NCBI RefSeq assembly: GCF_014695775.1
Contig: NZ_JACJOX010000026.1
Span: 62,001-126,000, forward strand
DNA: 64,000 bases
Origin: Leptolyngbya sp. FACHB-60
GTDB lineage: Bacteria; Cyanobacteriota; Cyanobacteriia; Phormidesmidales; Phormidesmidaceae
Direction: 5' to 3'
Below are positions 9,527-22,060 of this stretch, one piece after another (within the stretch, counting starts at the first letter, position 1; every line of letters begins with the position of its first letter). The notes beneath the pieces were generated by a model. The model was given only the letters and a program-made list of their open reading frames with translations, did not search any database and was not told where the DNA came from. A program made the translations under genes and the position numbers.

Positions 9527-10300
9527 CTAGAACAGGTCTTTTTTGCCCCTCAGCCGGGCAAAGGTCTGTACAGTCGAGGTGCTGTTCATCGCCTGCTGTA
9601 GGTTAGCTTGATCCCACCGGAGAAAGGGATTGGTCTGCTTTTCGAGCCCTAGCTCGGTGGGCACCGTAGGCTGGTCTTGAGCGCGGGCAGCCTGGACCTG
9701 TTTCAACCGCTGTTGTAGAGCAGCATTGGTGCCATCCACGGTGACAGCAAACTTGAGGTTGCTCAGCGTGTACTCGTGGGCGCACCACACTCTGGTTTGG
9801 TCAGGCAGCTGACGCAGCTTGCCCAGCGACTCAACCATCTGCTGGGGGGTGCCCTCAAATAGGCGACCGCAGCCCCCAGCAAACAAGGTATCACCGCAGA
9901 AGAGTTCTCCCCAGTCGTGGGGGGTAGCCGGAGCTACGTAGTAGGCGATGTGGGCACGGGTATGGCCGGGCACAAAAATAACCTCGGCCTGGCAATCGCA
10001 GATCGGTACCCGATCGCCCTCCTGCAAAAAATGGGTCTGCCCAGGAATACGACCCCGATCTTCGATGCCACCGTAGACCTGAGCCTGGGGAAATTGCTCT
10101 AACAGCTGGCGGTTGCCGCCCACGTGGTCGCTGTGGTGGTGGGTATTGAAAATGGCAGTCAGCGTTGCACCTAGCTGTTTTAGGGTGTGGAACACTGGCT
10201 CGGCGTCGCCGGGGTCAACCACGGCAGCCTGCCCCCGCTCAACATCGTGGAGCACAAAAATATAGTTGTCGCGGAAGGCCGCTACCCGGTGAATGTCCAT
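9527..10300 (-). CDS. gloB: Hydroxyacylglutathione hydrolase (glyoxalase II)
   Basis: 257 residues of the metallo-beta-lactamase fold. The dinuclear metal motif [10 protein letters not shown] is at about residues 53-62, with later ligands at [22 protein letters not shown] and [13 protein letters not shown], all intact and in glyoxalase II order. It hydrolyses S-lactoylglutathione to lactate and glutathione in the cytosol, the second step of methylglyoxal detoxification. No glyoxalase I gene is nearby. ATG at 10300 gives the family-typical start MDIHRV. Confidence 0.9.
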   Translation of the reverse strand: MDIHRVAAFRDNYIFVLHDVERGQAAVVDPGDAEPVFHTLKQLGATLTAIFNTHHHSDHVGGNRQLLEQFPQAQVYGGIEDRGRIPGQTHFLQEGDRVPICDCQAEVIFVPGHTRAHIAYYVAPATPHDWGELFCGDTLFAGGCGRLFEGTPQQMVESLGKLRQLPDQTRVWCAHEYTLSNLKFAVTVDGTNAALQQRLKQVQAARAQDQPTVPTELGLEKQTNPFLRWDQANLQQAMNSTSTVQTFARLRGKKDLF

Positions 10301-10527
10301 GGGGTGCTCCTGGCTTTGAACTGTTTTTTCCGTAACTTTTCTGTGGAATACCTGCTGTTGACCAAGCTTTAATGCAGGTTTACTGAATCTTCACCAGTTG
10401 CTCAACCGTAGTGTTTAGAGATTGGGCATGCTGGAGGAAGCATCAAATTGTAGCAAGGGCTACAACCGCTGCGGTGCAGCCCTGCATGCTTCTACTATCG
10501 TCACTCCTGAATCGAGGATTTGCAATC

Positions 10528-10725
10528 ATGGTGTCGTTTCTACCTGCCCCAGATATTCAGTCGCTTGTCAGCGTTGCCATAGAGCAAGGGACTTTGAGCC
10601 GCCGCGACCATCTGAGCCTGTCGACGGCAATGTTGAGCAATCCTTTGCTGACCACCCGCGATCGCCAGTACATCAACCAAGTATTTGACAGTATTCGCTC
10701 TGGGCGAGTGCGCTTGGCCGACTAA
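10528..10725 (+). CDS. Small conserved cyanobacterial-type protein
   Basis: A 65-residue soluble protein starting MVSFLPAPDIQSL and ending SGRVRLAD. GAGG at 10514-10517 lies ten bases before the ATG, and a strong rho-independent hairpin follows within 30 bp, so this looks like an expressed single-gene unit. The open frame continues upstream to a GTG at 10411 but the ribosome site supports 10528. I believe similar short ORFs are widespread in cyanobacteria, but no function is known to me. Confidence 0.7.
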   Translation: MVSFLPAPDIQSLVSVAIEQGTLSRRDHLSLSTAMLSNPLLTTRDRQYINQVFDSIRSGRVRLAD

Positions 10726-10750
10726 AGCTTTTTTCAATTGAGCACCGTTG

Positions 10751-10776
10751 CGCCCTGGCTAAGCCCAGGGCGTTTT
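10751..10776 (+). terminator. Rho-independent terminator
   Basis: CGCCCTGG (10751-10758) pairs with CCAGGGCG (10765-10772) across a six-base loop and is followed by TTTTGCTTTT. It ends the small ORF at 10528-10725. Confidence 0.85.
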
Positions 10777-10829
10777 GCTTTTACAATTTAGGGCAGCTAG
10801 GGCTGCGGTAAGCTACGGCATGGCCGGGC

Positions 10830-11933
10830 TTGGGGCCACGTTCAGATCTAGAGGTTCAGCGGTCAACACCTGTGCGTCAAAACCGCCCTCGCTATGGCGA
10901 AACGATTGTTGAAGAAAACTATCGGCGCACCCGGCAACACCTGATTCGTGGGGCGATCGCCCTGGGCTGTGTAATGGTGTCGGGCGTGTTTTGGTACCAC
11001 TTTGTGGAGGGGTGGAGCTGGCTAGACTCGATCTACATGGCGGTGATTACTCTCTCGACCGTAGGCTTTGGCGAAACCAACCCGCTGAGCCCCAGGGGCC
11101 GCCTCTTTACTATTCTGCTAATCATGACGGGGGTAGGTGTGATTGCCTACATCCTCAACAATCTCACCGAGGCGATCGTGCAGGGGCACTTTCAAGCCGG
11201 GTTTCGCTCACTTAAGCGGCGCAGATTTATGGAGTCTATGCAGGGTCACTACATCATCTGTGGTCTCGGCCGCACGGGTCGCCAGGTTGCCACAGAGTTT
11301 TTTGCAGAGAACATTCCTTTTGTGGTGGTTGACTCTGAAGATGGCGCAGTGCAGCAAGCCCAACAGTTGGGATATATCACGCTTCAGGGTGACGCCACCC
11401 AAGACCAGATGCTGCTCCAGGCTGGAGTAGAACGAGCCCGCTGTCTGGTAGCAGCCCTGCCCTCCGATGCCGAAAACCTCTACATTGTGCTCTCGGCCAA
11501 AACCCTGTCGCCCGGCATTCGCACCATTGCCCGAGCCAGCAGCGAAGAGGCCATCCTCAAACTTCAGCGGGGCGGGGCCGATGTGGTGGTGTCGCCATAC
11601 ATTACTGGCGGCAAGCGGATGGCGGCGGCGGCCCTGCGGCCCCAAGTGGTAGATTTCTTAGACGGCATGCTCACCGGGGCCGAGCGCGCGGTCTATGTCG
11701 AGGAGTTTTTGCTGCTGCCTGAGAACTGTCCGATTATTGGCAAGACCCTGGCTGAGGCGCAGCTGGGTCGCCAGTCGGGGGCACTGATTTTGGCTATTCG
11801 CCGGGACGATAGGATGCTGATTTTTGCCCCCAGTGCCGATACTCGCCTTTACTCCGGCGATATGGTGATTAGCATGGGCAATGCCGACCAGCTGCGGCTG
11901 CTGAGCCAAATAATCAGCCCCATTGAGCGGTAG
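10830..11933 (+). CDS. Two-TM potassium channel with RCK (TrkA-N/TrkA-C) domains
   Basis: 367 residues. Two membrane helices (about 38-57 and 92-112) flank a pore loop with the selectivity filter TVGFGE (about 77-82). A cytosolic RCK domain follows, with the Rossmann motif ICGLGRTGRQVA (about 143-154), and then a TrkA-C-type ligand domain to the end. This is the layout of prokaryotic ligand-gated K+ channels of the MthK/Kch type. The start is uncertain: TTG at 10830 opens the frame and GTG at 10872 is an alternative; neither has a strong ribosome site. Confidence 0.85.
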   Translation: MGPRSDLEVQRSTPVRQNRPRYGETIVEENYRRTRQHLIRGAIALGCVMVSGVFWYHFVEGWSWLDSIYMAVITLSTVGFGETNPLSPRGRLFTILLIMTGVGVIAYILNNLTEAIVQGHFQAGFRSLKRRRFMESMQGHYIICGLGRTGRQVATEFFAENIPFVVVDSEDGAVQQAQQLGYITLQGDATQDQMLLQAGVERARCLVAALPSDAENLYIVLSAKTLSPGIRTIARASSEEAILKLQRGGADVVVSPYITGGKRMAAAALRPQVVDFLDGMLTGAERAVYVEEFLLLPENCPIIGKTLAEAQLGRQSGALILAIRRDDRMLIFAPSADTRLYSGDMVISMGNADQLRLLSQIISPIER

Positions 11934-11977
11934 GCATTGCTACTACTTCGTAAACTAAGGAGACTTGCGGCAACCCT

Positions 11978-12529
11978 ATGACCACCTATATCGCCCTAAT
12001 TCGTGGCATCAATGTGGGTGGGAAAAGTCATCTACCCATGAAAGCGCTGGTAGCGATGCTCGAGGAGGTGGGCTGTCGCCAGGTTAAGACCTACATTCAA
12101 TCGGGCAATGCCGTGTTTGAAAGCGAAGAAAAAGACGTTCTCAAGCTTTCAAGTCAAATTAGCTGTGCCATCGGGCAGCAGTACAACTTTGCACCCTGTG
12201 TCCTCATTTTAGAGATTCAGGAAATTCAGCGAGCCATCGCAGAAAATCCTTTTCCTCAAGCGTCAGCTGACCCGAAAGCGGTACATCTCGGGTTTCTGGC
12301 TACCCCTCCTGAACACCCCAAACTAGAAAAGCTAGAAGCACTCAGGAAAGACAGTGAAGACTTTCGACTGCTCGATAAGGTGTTTTATCTGTATGCGCCC
12401 GAAGGGATTGGCCGCTCAAAGCTAGCTGCTCACACCGAAAAATTACTTGGTGTGGCAATGACTAGCCGCAATTGGCAAACCGTGAGCGCTATTTGGGACA
12501 TTGCACAGAGCCTAGAACGCTCCAGCTAG
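11978..12529 (+). CDS. DUF1697 family protein
   Basis: 183 residues with the DUF1697 signature at the start (YIALIRGINVGGK, then VKTYIQSGNAVFES) and a conserved C-terminal half ending in RNWQTV. The family is small, soluble, widespread and of unknown function. An ATG at 11978 follows AAGGAGA at 11957-11963. The 3' end overlaps the convergent ileS gene by 18 bp. GC is a little lower than in the neighbours. Confidence 0.85.
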   Translation: MTTYIALIRGINVGGKSHLPMKALVAMLEEVGCRQVKTYIQSGNAVFESEEKDVLKLSSQISCAIGQQYNFAPCVLILEIQEIQRAIAENPFPQASADPKAVHLGFLATPPEHPKLEKLEALRKDSEDFRLLDKVFYLYAPEGIGRSKLAAHTEKLLGVAMTSRNWQTVSAIWDIAQSLERSS

Positions 12530-15433
12530 GGCCTCAACGCAGCGATCGCAGATCGTTGGATCATCGCTGCTCTCGCCCACGTGAGTCGAGTAGTTCCAGC
12601 AGCGATCGCACTTCTCACCCTCGGCATCCACTACGCCAATGCCTAGAGCATCAGACTCACTACTGCACTTAACGCCCGCTAAGGCTTCAGGAGTATCCAA
12701 CACCTCCACCTGGGAAACCAGGAACAGGTAGCGCAGTTCGTCCACGTGGTTAGAGGCGGGGGCGACTGCATCCGTAGGATTCATCGCCGCCAGCTTCGCC
12801 CGCAGGTCAGGATCGGTCACATACAGTAGCGCTTTAGCCTCTAGCGAAGAGCCAATATCCTTCGCGGTGCGAGCCTGCTCTAGCACCCGGTTCACCTCCT
12901 GGCGAACGGTGCGGATCTGGCTCCACAGCTCCGCTAGGGCGGGCTGCTGCCATTGGTCGTCCATTTGCACCCAACCCGCTTGAAACACCGATTTGTGGGC
13001 GGTGGGGTAGGGCAGGTTTTGCCAAATGTCTTCGGCCATGTGGGAGAGCACCGGAGCAATGGAACGGGCCAGGTTTTCGATCGCGATCGCTAGCACCGTC
13101 TGACAACTGCGCCGTCGGAAGGAATCTGCCGCACTGATATACAGCCGATCCTTAGCGGCATCCAGGTAAAAGTTCGACAGATCGACCGCACAGAAATTCT
13201 GCACGGTTTGGAAGAACCGGAAAAACTGGTAGGTCTCAAAGGCGTCGGTAATGTCGGCAAACACTTCGGTCATACGATGCAGCATGTAGCGATCGAGCTC
13301 GGGCAGCTGCTCGTAGGGCACCGCGTCCTTCGCTGGGTCGAAGTCGTGCAGGTTGCCCAACAAAAACCGTGCCGTGTTGCGAATCTTACGATATACGTCC
13401 GACATCTGCTTGAGAATGTTGCCCCCCAGGGGCACGTCAGAGGAATAATCGACCGACGACACCCACAGACGCAGCACGTCGGCTCCGTAGGGCGGGTCTG
13501 TTTTTTGATTTTTGCCGCCGTTGATCACAATCGCCGGGTCAACCACGTTGCCGATAGATTTGCTCATCTTGCGGCCCTGCTCGTCGAGGGCAAAGCCGTG
13601 GGTGAGCACCGTCTTATAGGGGGCGCAGCCATTTACCGCCACGCTGGTTAGCAGGCTCGACTGGAACCAACCCCGGTGCTGGTCAGAACCTTCTAGGTAA
13701 ATATCCACCGGGTATTCCAGCTCGCCGCGCTGCTGGGCTACCGCCGCCCAAGAGGAGCCGGAGTCGAACCACACATCCATGGTGTCGGTGCCCTTGCGGT
13801 AGGTATGGCCGTTGTTGCGGTACTGTTCTGGCAAGAGTTCCGCTTCGGTCAGCTCCCACCAGGCGTCGGAGCCTTTCTCAGCAAAGAGGGCCTTGATGTG
13901 GGCCAGAGTTACTTCGTTCAGCAGGGGTTCGCCCGTGGCTTCGTCGTAGAACACGGGGATGGGCATACCCCAGGTGCGCTGGCGCGAGATGCACCAATCG
14001 GAGCGATCGCCCACCATAGCTGTAATCCGGTTTTCGCCCGTGGCCGGAATCCACTGCACCGATTGAATTGCCTTCAGCGCCTCGTCGCGGAAGCCTTCGA
14101 CTGAGGCAAACCACTGCTCGGTGGCGCGGTAGATAGTGGGCTGCTTAGTGCGCCAGTCGTAGGGGTACTTGTGGACGTAGGGCTCCTGCTTAAGCAGAGA
14201 ACCCGCCTTTTCCAAGGCCTCAATCACCGCTGGGTTAGCGTTGGTCAGCACATTCAGCCCAGCAAAGGGACCGGCCGCCTCGGTCATGTCGCCCTTTTCA
14301 TCCACAGGGCAGAGCACGGGCAGACCGTAGCGCTGGCCCACCTTAAAGTCTTCATCGCCGTGGTCGGGAGCGGTATGCACCAGGCCGGTACCCGACTCGG
14401 TGGTGACATAGTCACCGCCGATCAGAATGGGGCTGGTGCGATCGAACAGCGGATGGCGGTAGGTGGAGTACTCTAGGGCCGCACCTTTGATTTCAGCTTT
14501 CACCGTTAGCTCAGAGCCGAGCACCTGGGCCATGCGATCGCACAGATCCTTCGCGATAATCAGGTACTTAAACGGCTTCCCAGACGCCACCTCTACGACG
14601 GCGTAGGTCAGTGCCCCATTCACCGCCACGCCCAGGTTAGCGGGGATCGTCCAGGGAGTGGTCGTCCAGATCGCCACGCCCAGCTCACCTAGGTACGGCT
14701 CCAGCGCCGCCTTGGCGTCGGGGGACGCACTCACCATGGGGAAGGCCGCGTAGATGCTGGGGGAGGTGTGGCCTTCGGGATACTCCAACTCGGCCTCTGC
14801 CAAGGCCGTCTGAGAAGTGGGGCTCCAGTGGACAGACTTGAGGCCACGATAGATGTAGCCCTTTAGGTACATTTGGCCAAACACCTCGATTTGAGCCGCC
14901 TCGTACTCGGGCAGCAGCGTCAGGTAGGGGTGATCCCAGTCGCCCCAAATGCCGTAGCGCTTAAAGCTCTCCCGCTGACGATCGATCGCTTTAAGGGCAA
15001 AGGCTTTGGCCTTGTAGCGCAGCTTAATCGGTGTCAGATTGGCCCGCGCCTCTGGGTCCATGGCTTGAAGCACCTTGAGCTCAATCGGCAGGCCATGGCA
15101 GTCCCAGCCGGGCACGTAGCGCACCTTGCGGCCCTTGAGCAGCTGGTACTTGTTGATTGTGTCTTTGAGAATTTTGTTGAGGGCGTGGCCAATGTGCAGG
15201 TCGCCATTGGCGTAGGGCGGCCCGTCGTGCAACACAAACACCTCGCCGGGGTTGCTGGTCGACAGAGTTTCGTAGATTTGGTTTTCAGCCCAAAACGATT
15301 GAATCTCGGGCTCGCGCTGGGTGGCGTTGGCCCGCATGTCAAAACTGGTTTGGGGGAGAAGAACGGTGTCTTTGTAGCTTTTAGGGTCTGTCACAGCCGG
15401 AGGTTGACTAAAGGTGAAGGATGCTCGCGCCAT
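12512..15433 (-). CDS. ileS: Isoleucyl-tRNA synthetase
   Basis: A class I aminoacyl-tRNA synthetase. HIGH appears in NGDLHIGHALN (about residues 80-83) and KMSKS in GRKMSKSIGN; the editing (CP1) domain lies between, and a C-terminal zinc cluster reads CDRCWNYS...CDRCVEAL. It charges tRNA-Ile with isoleucine. The frame is open to an ATG at 15487, but the ATG at 15433 (MARASFTFSQ) brings the conserved block SYKDTVLLPQTSFDMRANA to the expected distance, so 973 residues are called. It overlaps DUF1697 tail to tail. Confidence 0.95.
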   Translation of the reverse strand: MARASFTFSQPPAVTDPKSYKDTVLLPQTSFDMRANATQREPEIQSFWAENQIYETLSTSNPGEVFVLHDGPPYANGDLHIGHALNKILKDTINKYQLLKGRKVRYVPGWDCHGLPIELKVLQAMDPEARANLTPIKLRYKAKAFALKAIDRQRESFKRYGIWGDWDHPYLTLLPEYEAAQIEVFGQMYLKGYIYRGLKSVHWSPTSQTALAEAELEYPEGHTSPSIYAAFPMVSASPDAKAALEPYLGELGVAIWTTTPWTIPANLGVAVNGALTYAVVEVASGKPFKYLIIAKDLCDRMAQVLGSELTVKAEIKGAALEYSTYRHPLFDRTSPILIGGDYVTTESGTGLVHTAPDHGDEDFKVGQRYGLPVLCPVDEKGDMTEAAGPFAGLNVLTNANPAVIEALEKAGSLLKQEPYVHKYPYDWRTKQPTIYRATEQWFASVEGFRDEALKAIQSVQWIPATGENRITAMVGDRSDWCISRQRTWGMPIPVFYDEATGEPLLNEVTLAHIKALFAEKGSDAWWELTEAELLPEQYRNNGHTYRKGTDTMDVWFDSGSSWAAVAQQRGELEYPVDIYLEGSDQHRGWFQSSLLTSVAVNGCAPYKTVLTHGFALDEQGRKMSKSIGNVVDPAIVINGGKNQKTDPPYGADVLRLWVSSVDYSSDVPLGGNILKQMSDVYRKIRNTARFLLGNLHDFDPAKDAVPYEQLPELDRYMLHRMTEVFADITDAFETYQFFRFFQTVQNFCAVDLSNFYLDAAKDRLYISAADSFRRRSCQTVLAIAIENLARSIAPVLSHMAEDIWQNLPYPTAHKSVFQAGWVQMDDQWQQPALAELWSQIRTVRQEVNRVLEQARTAKDIGSSLEAKALLYVTDPDLRAKLAAMNPTDAVAPASNHVDELRYLFLVSQVEVLDTPEALAGVKCSSESDALGIGVVDAEGEKCDRCWNYSTHVGESSDDPTICDRCVEALAGAF

Positions 15434-15524
15434 TATGGCAGATTCGGCCCGCTTGACAATCGCTAGGGGCCATCTCTGGTGAGCCATCTCTATACATTAG
15501 GCCAGGTTGAGGGCAATTGTCGGA

Positions 15525-16676
15525 CTAATCTCGGTGTTCAGCGTTGGGAGGATCAACCTCTGGGTCGCTGGGCCAATTTTCCTCTTCCTCGGCTTCGGGA
15601 ATGCTGGCAACCTCACGGGCTTGAGGGTATGAGCTGGTTTCTTTAACGGCATCGGGTTCTGAGAGTACCCGCGGCTTTCCAGAACCGGGAACCGACTCAG
15701 AACGAGTATCCCTACGAGGATCGTCCCCTTCAAACCCGTCAAAACTCTCAGTTGCCTCAGTATCAACGATAGTCACCATCGAGGATGGGTCTACGCCTGA
15801 CTCTGGGGTAATGGGATTAGGGCTAGCAGCAGGTGGACGTTTGGTTTTGGCTAATGGCGAAGGCCGAGGCGGAATTTCGATCACCGCTCGCTTGGGTTTA
15901 GGGCTGGTTTTGGCTTTAACGATGTCTCCCACCCAGGCCTTTAACCCGGCTAACCTCACCCCAACCGTAGGGGGCTTCTGCTTTGTTTTGACTTGAGAAG
16001 CTTTTGGGGGAGTTTTGGGAGAATTCTGAGGATTCTTGGAGGCTGGCACAGCCTGCGGGGTACGGGGCTGGGGCGATCGCGTTGCCTTAACCGGTGGCGA
16101 AGCCGAAGATTTGGCAGGCTCTAGAACAACGGGTTCTGGAATGTGGCTGACGGTCTCAGAAAAGATGGCACCAGGGAACGATGGCCGGCGAGGGCCAGGT
16201 GCCAACTCATCGACAAATTCGTAGTCCACATCTTTGAGGGACGACGCTCGAATTTCGCTAGTGGCGATCGCCGGATCGCCCGGCAATCTGCCGTCGTCTG
16301 CCTGAGGCAGCCAGCGCTCTAGGGGAGTACCCCGCAGCAGATCGACTGTCCACTGCTTCAGCTGTCGTCCAAAGGTCGGCCAGGAATCTTGAGTAATGGG
16401 CGTCTGCAAATCTAACGGCGTGCGCTTGCGGCGCAGGTTCAGGGTTTGCCAGCCCAGCCAGCCCAGCAGCACCACGCTCGCCAGATGACCCAGCAGCTCA
16501 GCGGGCGAGGTTTGAACGGCGCTAAACCACAGCACCAGGCCATAGAATGCCCCCACTCCGCTCCAAAAAAAGTCGTGGCGACGATGCACCTCAGGGAAAA
16601 AGAAGGCGGCCCCATATAGTGAGATGCTGCCCAACCAAACCGCGATCGCTAGAACATGAACCCCCATGCCGCCCAC
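15525..16676 (-). CDS. Ycf66-like membrane protein with long disordered tail
   Basis: The first 90 residues hold three hydrophobic helices separated by a FFPEVHRRHDFFWSGVG loop and ending in LNLRRKRTPL, which resembles the cyanobacterial/plastid Ycf66 family N-terminus. The remaining 290 residues are rich in proline, lysine and serine and look disordered, ending in an acidic stretch. The frame starts with GTG at 16676 (GAGG upstream); ATG at 16667 is an equally possible start. Function of the family is unknown to me; the assignment is from helix spacing and motif feel only. Confidence 0.6.
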   Translation of the reverse strand: MGGMGVHVLAIAVWLGSISLYGAAFFFPEVHRRHDFFWSGVGAFYGLVLWFSAVQTSPAELLGHLASVVLLGWLGWQTLNLRRKRTPLDLQTPITQDSWPTFGRQLKQWTVDLLRGTPLERWLPQADDGRLPGDPAIATSEIRASSLKDVDYEFVDELAPGPRRPSFPGAIFSETVSHIPEPVVLEPAKSSASPPVKATRSPQPRTPQAVPASKNPQNSPKTPPKASQVKTKQKPPTVGVRLAGLKAWVGDIVKAKTSPKPKRAVIEIPPRPSPLAKTKRPPAASPNPITPESGVDPSSMVTIVDTEATESFDGFEGDDPRRDTRSESVPGSGKPRVLSEPDAVKETSSYPQAREVASIPEAEEEENWPSDPEVDPPNAEHRD

Positions 16677-16752
16677 CGTGCCCGCTACCTCAACACCACT
16701 ACTCTATCGCGGCTTGCTAGACCAGGTGCGACTGCACGGCTTTTCTAAAGTG

Positions 16753-16787
16753 GACAAGCTTTATTCTCAAGGAGAATAAAGCTTGTC
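16753..16787. terminator. Perfect 16-bp inverted repeat, possible terminator
   Basis: GACAAGCTTTATTCTC (16753-16768) and its exact complement (16772-16787) surround a three-base loop. It sits between the 3' end of the sugar transferase gene and the start of the Ycf66-like gene, both minus strand. On the plus strand TTTTT follows seven bases after it; on the minus strand the T-run is poor, so termination is plausible but not certain. Confidence 0.6.
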
Positions 16788-16857
16788 AGGAGTTTTTCAG
16801 CAGAGCGGCCCATCCACCCGCCACTCCATTTACCCATGCATCGTTCTCAATGCTGCA

Positions 16858-17883
16858 CTAAGACGCCCCAGCCTTCTTCGAGAACAGCACCAAAACGGTC
16901 TTGATGATCAGCTGAATATCGTAGGCCAGGCTCCAGTTCTTCTGGTAGTCCAGATCCATCCGAATCACGTCTTCAAACTTTTTCACCGTAGATCGGCCGT
17001 TGACCTGCCACTCGCCGGTCATGCCGGGTTTGACATCAAGGCGCTGCCACTCGGGCACCTTGTACTGCTCAATTTCATCGGGGGTAGGGGGGCGGGTGCC
17101 CACCAGGCTCATGTCGCCCTTCAATACGTTCCAAAACTGGGGCAGTTCATCGAGGCTGGTGCGGCGCAGAAAGCGACCCACTTTAGTAATGCGAGGGTCG
17201 TTTTCATTTTTAAACAGCGGCCCTTCTACTTCGTTCTCGACCTGGGCCTTAAGCGCTTCGGCATCGATCACCATGGAGCGAAACTTCCAGATTTGGAATC
17301 GTTTGCCCATCCACGAGCAACGCACCTGTTGAAAGAAAATCGGGCCGCCATCTTCGAGCTTAATGGCAATCACAATGGGCACCGACAGCACTGCGGTCAG
17401 CACCAGACCCACCAGCGCTCCGACAATGTCCAGCAGGCGCTTGCCCTTTGAGGCCACCGAGGGATGGGTGGTAAGCGCTACAAATCGCATTTCGGGCTTA
17501 AGGGCGGGGCTCTCGGGCTCACCGGCAACCGGTTCAAAGGTAAACAGCTGCTCGAGGTCAGTTAGCGCTAGCACCATGCGTACCTGCTCTTGCACCCCCC
17601 GCAGCACCATGGCAATGTCCTTGGTTTTGCAGGTGCGATAGCAGATGACTAGGGCACCCAAGCCACTGCTGTCGATAAATTGAGTCTGGCTCAGGTCAAT
17701 AATGATGGTTTCAGGAGTTGGCTGGCTCAGGCAGTGGCGCTTCACCTGTTGCTCAAACTCGACCGCCTCAACAACGGTTAAAGTGGACGGCACACTAACA
17801 ACCCGAGCGGTGTCTATCGCCTCATTAGAGAGCTGCTCTGCGACTACTTGTGGATCCTGATCTGGGGCAATGGATGAGGTCAT
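16858..17883 (-). CDS. STAS domain fused to an initiating sugar transferase
   Basis: The N-terminal 110 residues are a STAS domain (anti-sigma-antagonist type) with the phosphorylatable serine context FIDSSGLGALV. The C-terminal 200 residues are a polyisoprenyl-phosphate hexose/HexNAc-1-phosphate transferase: one membrane helix (VLTAVLSVPIVIAIKLEDGGP), then KFRSMVIDA, RRTSLDELPQFWNVLKGDM and VGTRPP, all hallmarks of WbaP/PssY-type enzymes that start exopolysaccharide repeat units. The frame opens with a GTG at 17982, but ATG 17883 (MTSSIAPD) has AGGGA in front, so 341 residues are called. No other polysaccharide gene is adjacent. Confidence 0.82.
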   Translation of the reverse strand: MTSSIAPDQDPQVVAEQLSNEAIDTARVVSVPSTLTVVEAVEFEQQVKRHCLSQPTPETIIIDLSQTQFIDSSGLGALVICYRTCKTKDIAMVLRGVQEQVRMVLALTDLEQLFTFEPVAGEPESPALKPEMRFVALTTHPSVASKGKRLLDIVGALVGLVLTAVLSVPIVIAIKLEDGGPIFFQQVRCSWMGKRFQIWKFRSMVIDAEALKAQVENEVEGPLFKNENDPRITKVGRFLRRTSLDELPQFWNVLKGDMSLVGTRPPTPDEIEQYKVPEWQRLDVKPGMTGEWQVNGRSTVKKFEDVIRMDLDYQKNWSLAYDIQLIIKTVLVLFSKKAGAS

Positions 17884-18086
17884 ACCGGCATCCCTGGTAA
17901 TGGTGGTGGCAATAGGTACTGTCAGACTTCCCTTGACAATGTCCAAACTATAGAAGGCGCGGTCTGGTGTTGCCTTGACCACGCCTCCATCTTCAACGAG
18001 TCTTAACGAGTCGTTGATGAGTTGATTAGGAGCATCTGCGGATTTCTACCCTTGACGGACACAGAACGTCACGGTTCCAGAACTCC

Positions 18087-20780
<2,694 letters not shown>

Positions 20781-20930
20781 AGGGCTTGGGCTCTCCGATC
20801 GCGACGGGGATCTATCTACCTAGATCATAGATAGCGTTGCGATTTTATTACATTGGTCGTACTGCTGTGCTGTAGGCTTTGTTGCCAATCATTCCCTAAA
20901 CCAAAGGATTGCCTGAGGACTGGCTAGAGC

Positions 20931-21896
20931 TTAGCGGCTGGGACCTTTAGAAAATAGCTTGCCAAACAGCGATCGCTTGGGGCTGTCTGACGGCTTGTTG
21001 TCTGGCTGCTTGGGCTTGTCCTGGGTCGGTGTGGCGGCAGGGCGAGGCGGGGGATCAGTCATGGTCAGGTTGAGCTGCCGAGCATACTTGAGGGCCACAG
21101 CATTCTTGGGATTGAGGCGCAAAGCCTGCTTGAAGTGCACCTTGGCCATGCCGGGCAGCTTTTGCAACAGATAGGCCTGGCCCATAAGGCAGTGGTAGCT
21201 GCTGTTTTGAGGCTCAATTTTCAGGGCATCCTTGAGTTCTTGAATAGCGGCCTGAACGTTTTTGCCCTTGAGATACTCCTGGGCTCGGCCGTAGTGGCGA
21301 TCGGCGTAGGCCTGCCCCGCTGACCTACCGCCATTAGCAAGGTGGTCTGCTGGGGAATCAGAGGCGATGGTGGTGGCGGATACTAGCCCGCTACGCTTTT
21401 CGCGAATCACTGGTGCACCCATTTTGCGGCGCAGATACACCAGGTTGAGTTCGCTGAGCTGCTGGGTGCAAGCTTCAAACTCAGCTAGAGACTCGTATTG
21501 GCGATCGCACAGCTGATCGACGGCCTGCTCGTAGAACACGTCTACCTCGGCCTCGGCCACATCTAGCAGGTATTTGCCAGGTTTGCTGGTGGGCTGGAGC
21601 TGCTGATCGCGGCTGAGGCGGCGCACTTTGAAGCGGAGAGCTGCCAGCGCCTCGTTGCGGCCCTTTTCTTGCTTGAGGCGCTGGTAGGCGGGGTTGACTA
21701 GCTTGGGCAGCACCTGGTCGGCCAACAGGCGCAGTTCTGCTGGCACATCGACCAGCGCATCGGGGTGCAGCTGTTTGGCCACTACTCGATAGCGCTTGAG
21801 AATGCGCCGTTCATCGGCCGCTACTGACACACCCAGTAGCGCATAGGGATCGGTGAAACGTTTAAGCCATTCGGGGGAGAAGGCAGCGTGGGGCAT
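20931..21896 (-). CDS. J-domain protein with TPR and basic tail
   Basis: 321 residues. Residues 16-70 form a DnaJ-type J domain with the HPD motif (KQLHPDA, about 44-46), which would stimulate an Hsp70 ATPase. The middle is charged and helical. Residues about 205-275 are two tetratricopeptide repeats (YHCLMGQAYLLQKLPGMA and following). The last 45 residues are proline- and lysine-rich. It lacks the G/F and zinc domains, so it is a class C J-protein. ATG at 21896. Confidence 0.8.
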   Translation of the reverse strand: MPHAAFSPEWLKRFTDPYALLGVSVAADERRILKRYRVVAKQLHPDALVDVPAELRLLADQVLPKLVNPAYQRLKQEKGRNEALAALRFKVRRLSRDQQLQPTSKPGKYLLDVAEAEVDVFYEQAVDQLCDRQYESLAEFEACTQQLSELNLVYLRRKMGAPVIREKRSGLVSATTIASDSPADHLANGGRSAGQAYADRHYGRAQEYLKGKNVQAAIQELKDALKIEPQNSSYHCLMGQAYLLQKLPGMAKVHFKQALRLNPKNAVALKYARQLNLTMTDPPPRPAATPTQDKPKQPDNKPSDSPKRSLFGKLFSKGPSR

Positions 21897-22060
21897 TCAG
21901 GGGCAGAAATAGAGGAGTTTATTCTATTGTTGCGGAATTCGTCAGAACGGCGGATCAGAATCCGGAGGGCAATGTCGATTCTTTACGCCCGTCTTATACT
22001 GAATTCACAAGCTAGTTCAAAGCTTTAGTTTCTACGGGCTCCATACGATAGCGAAGGGCG

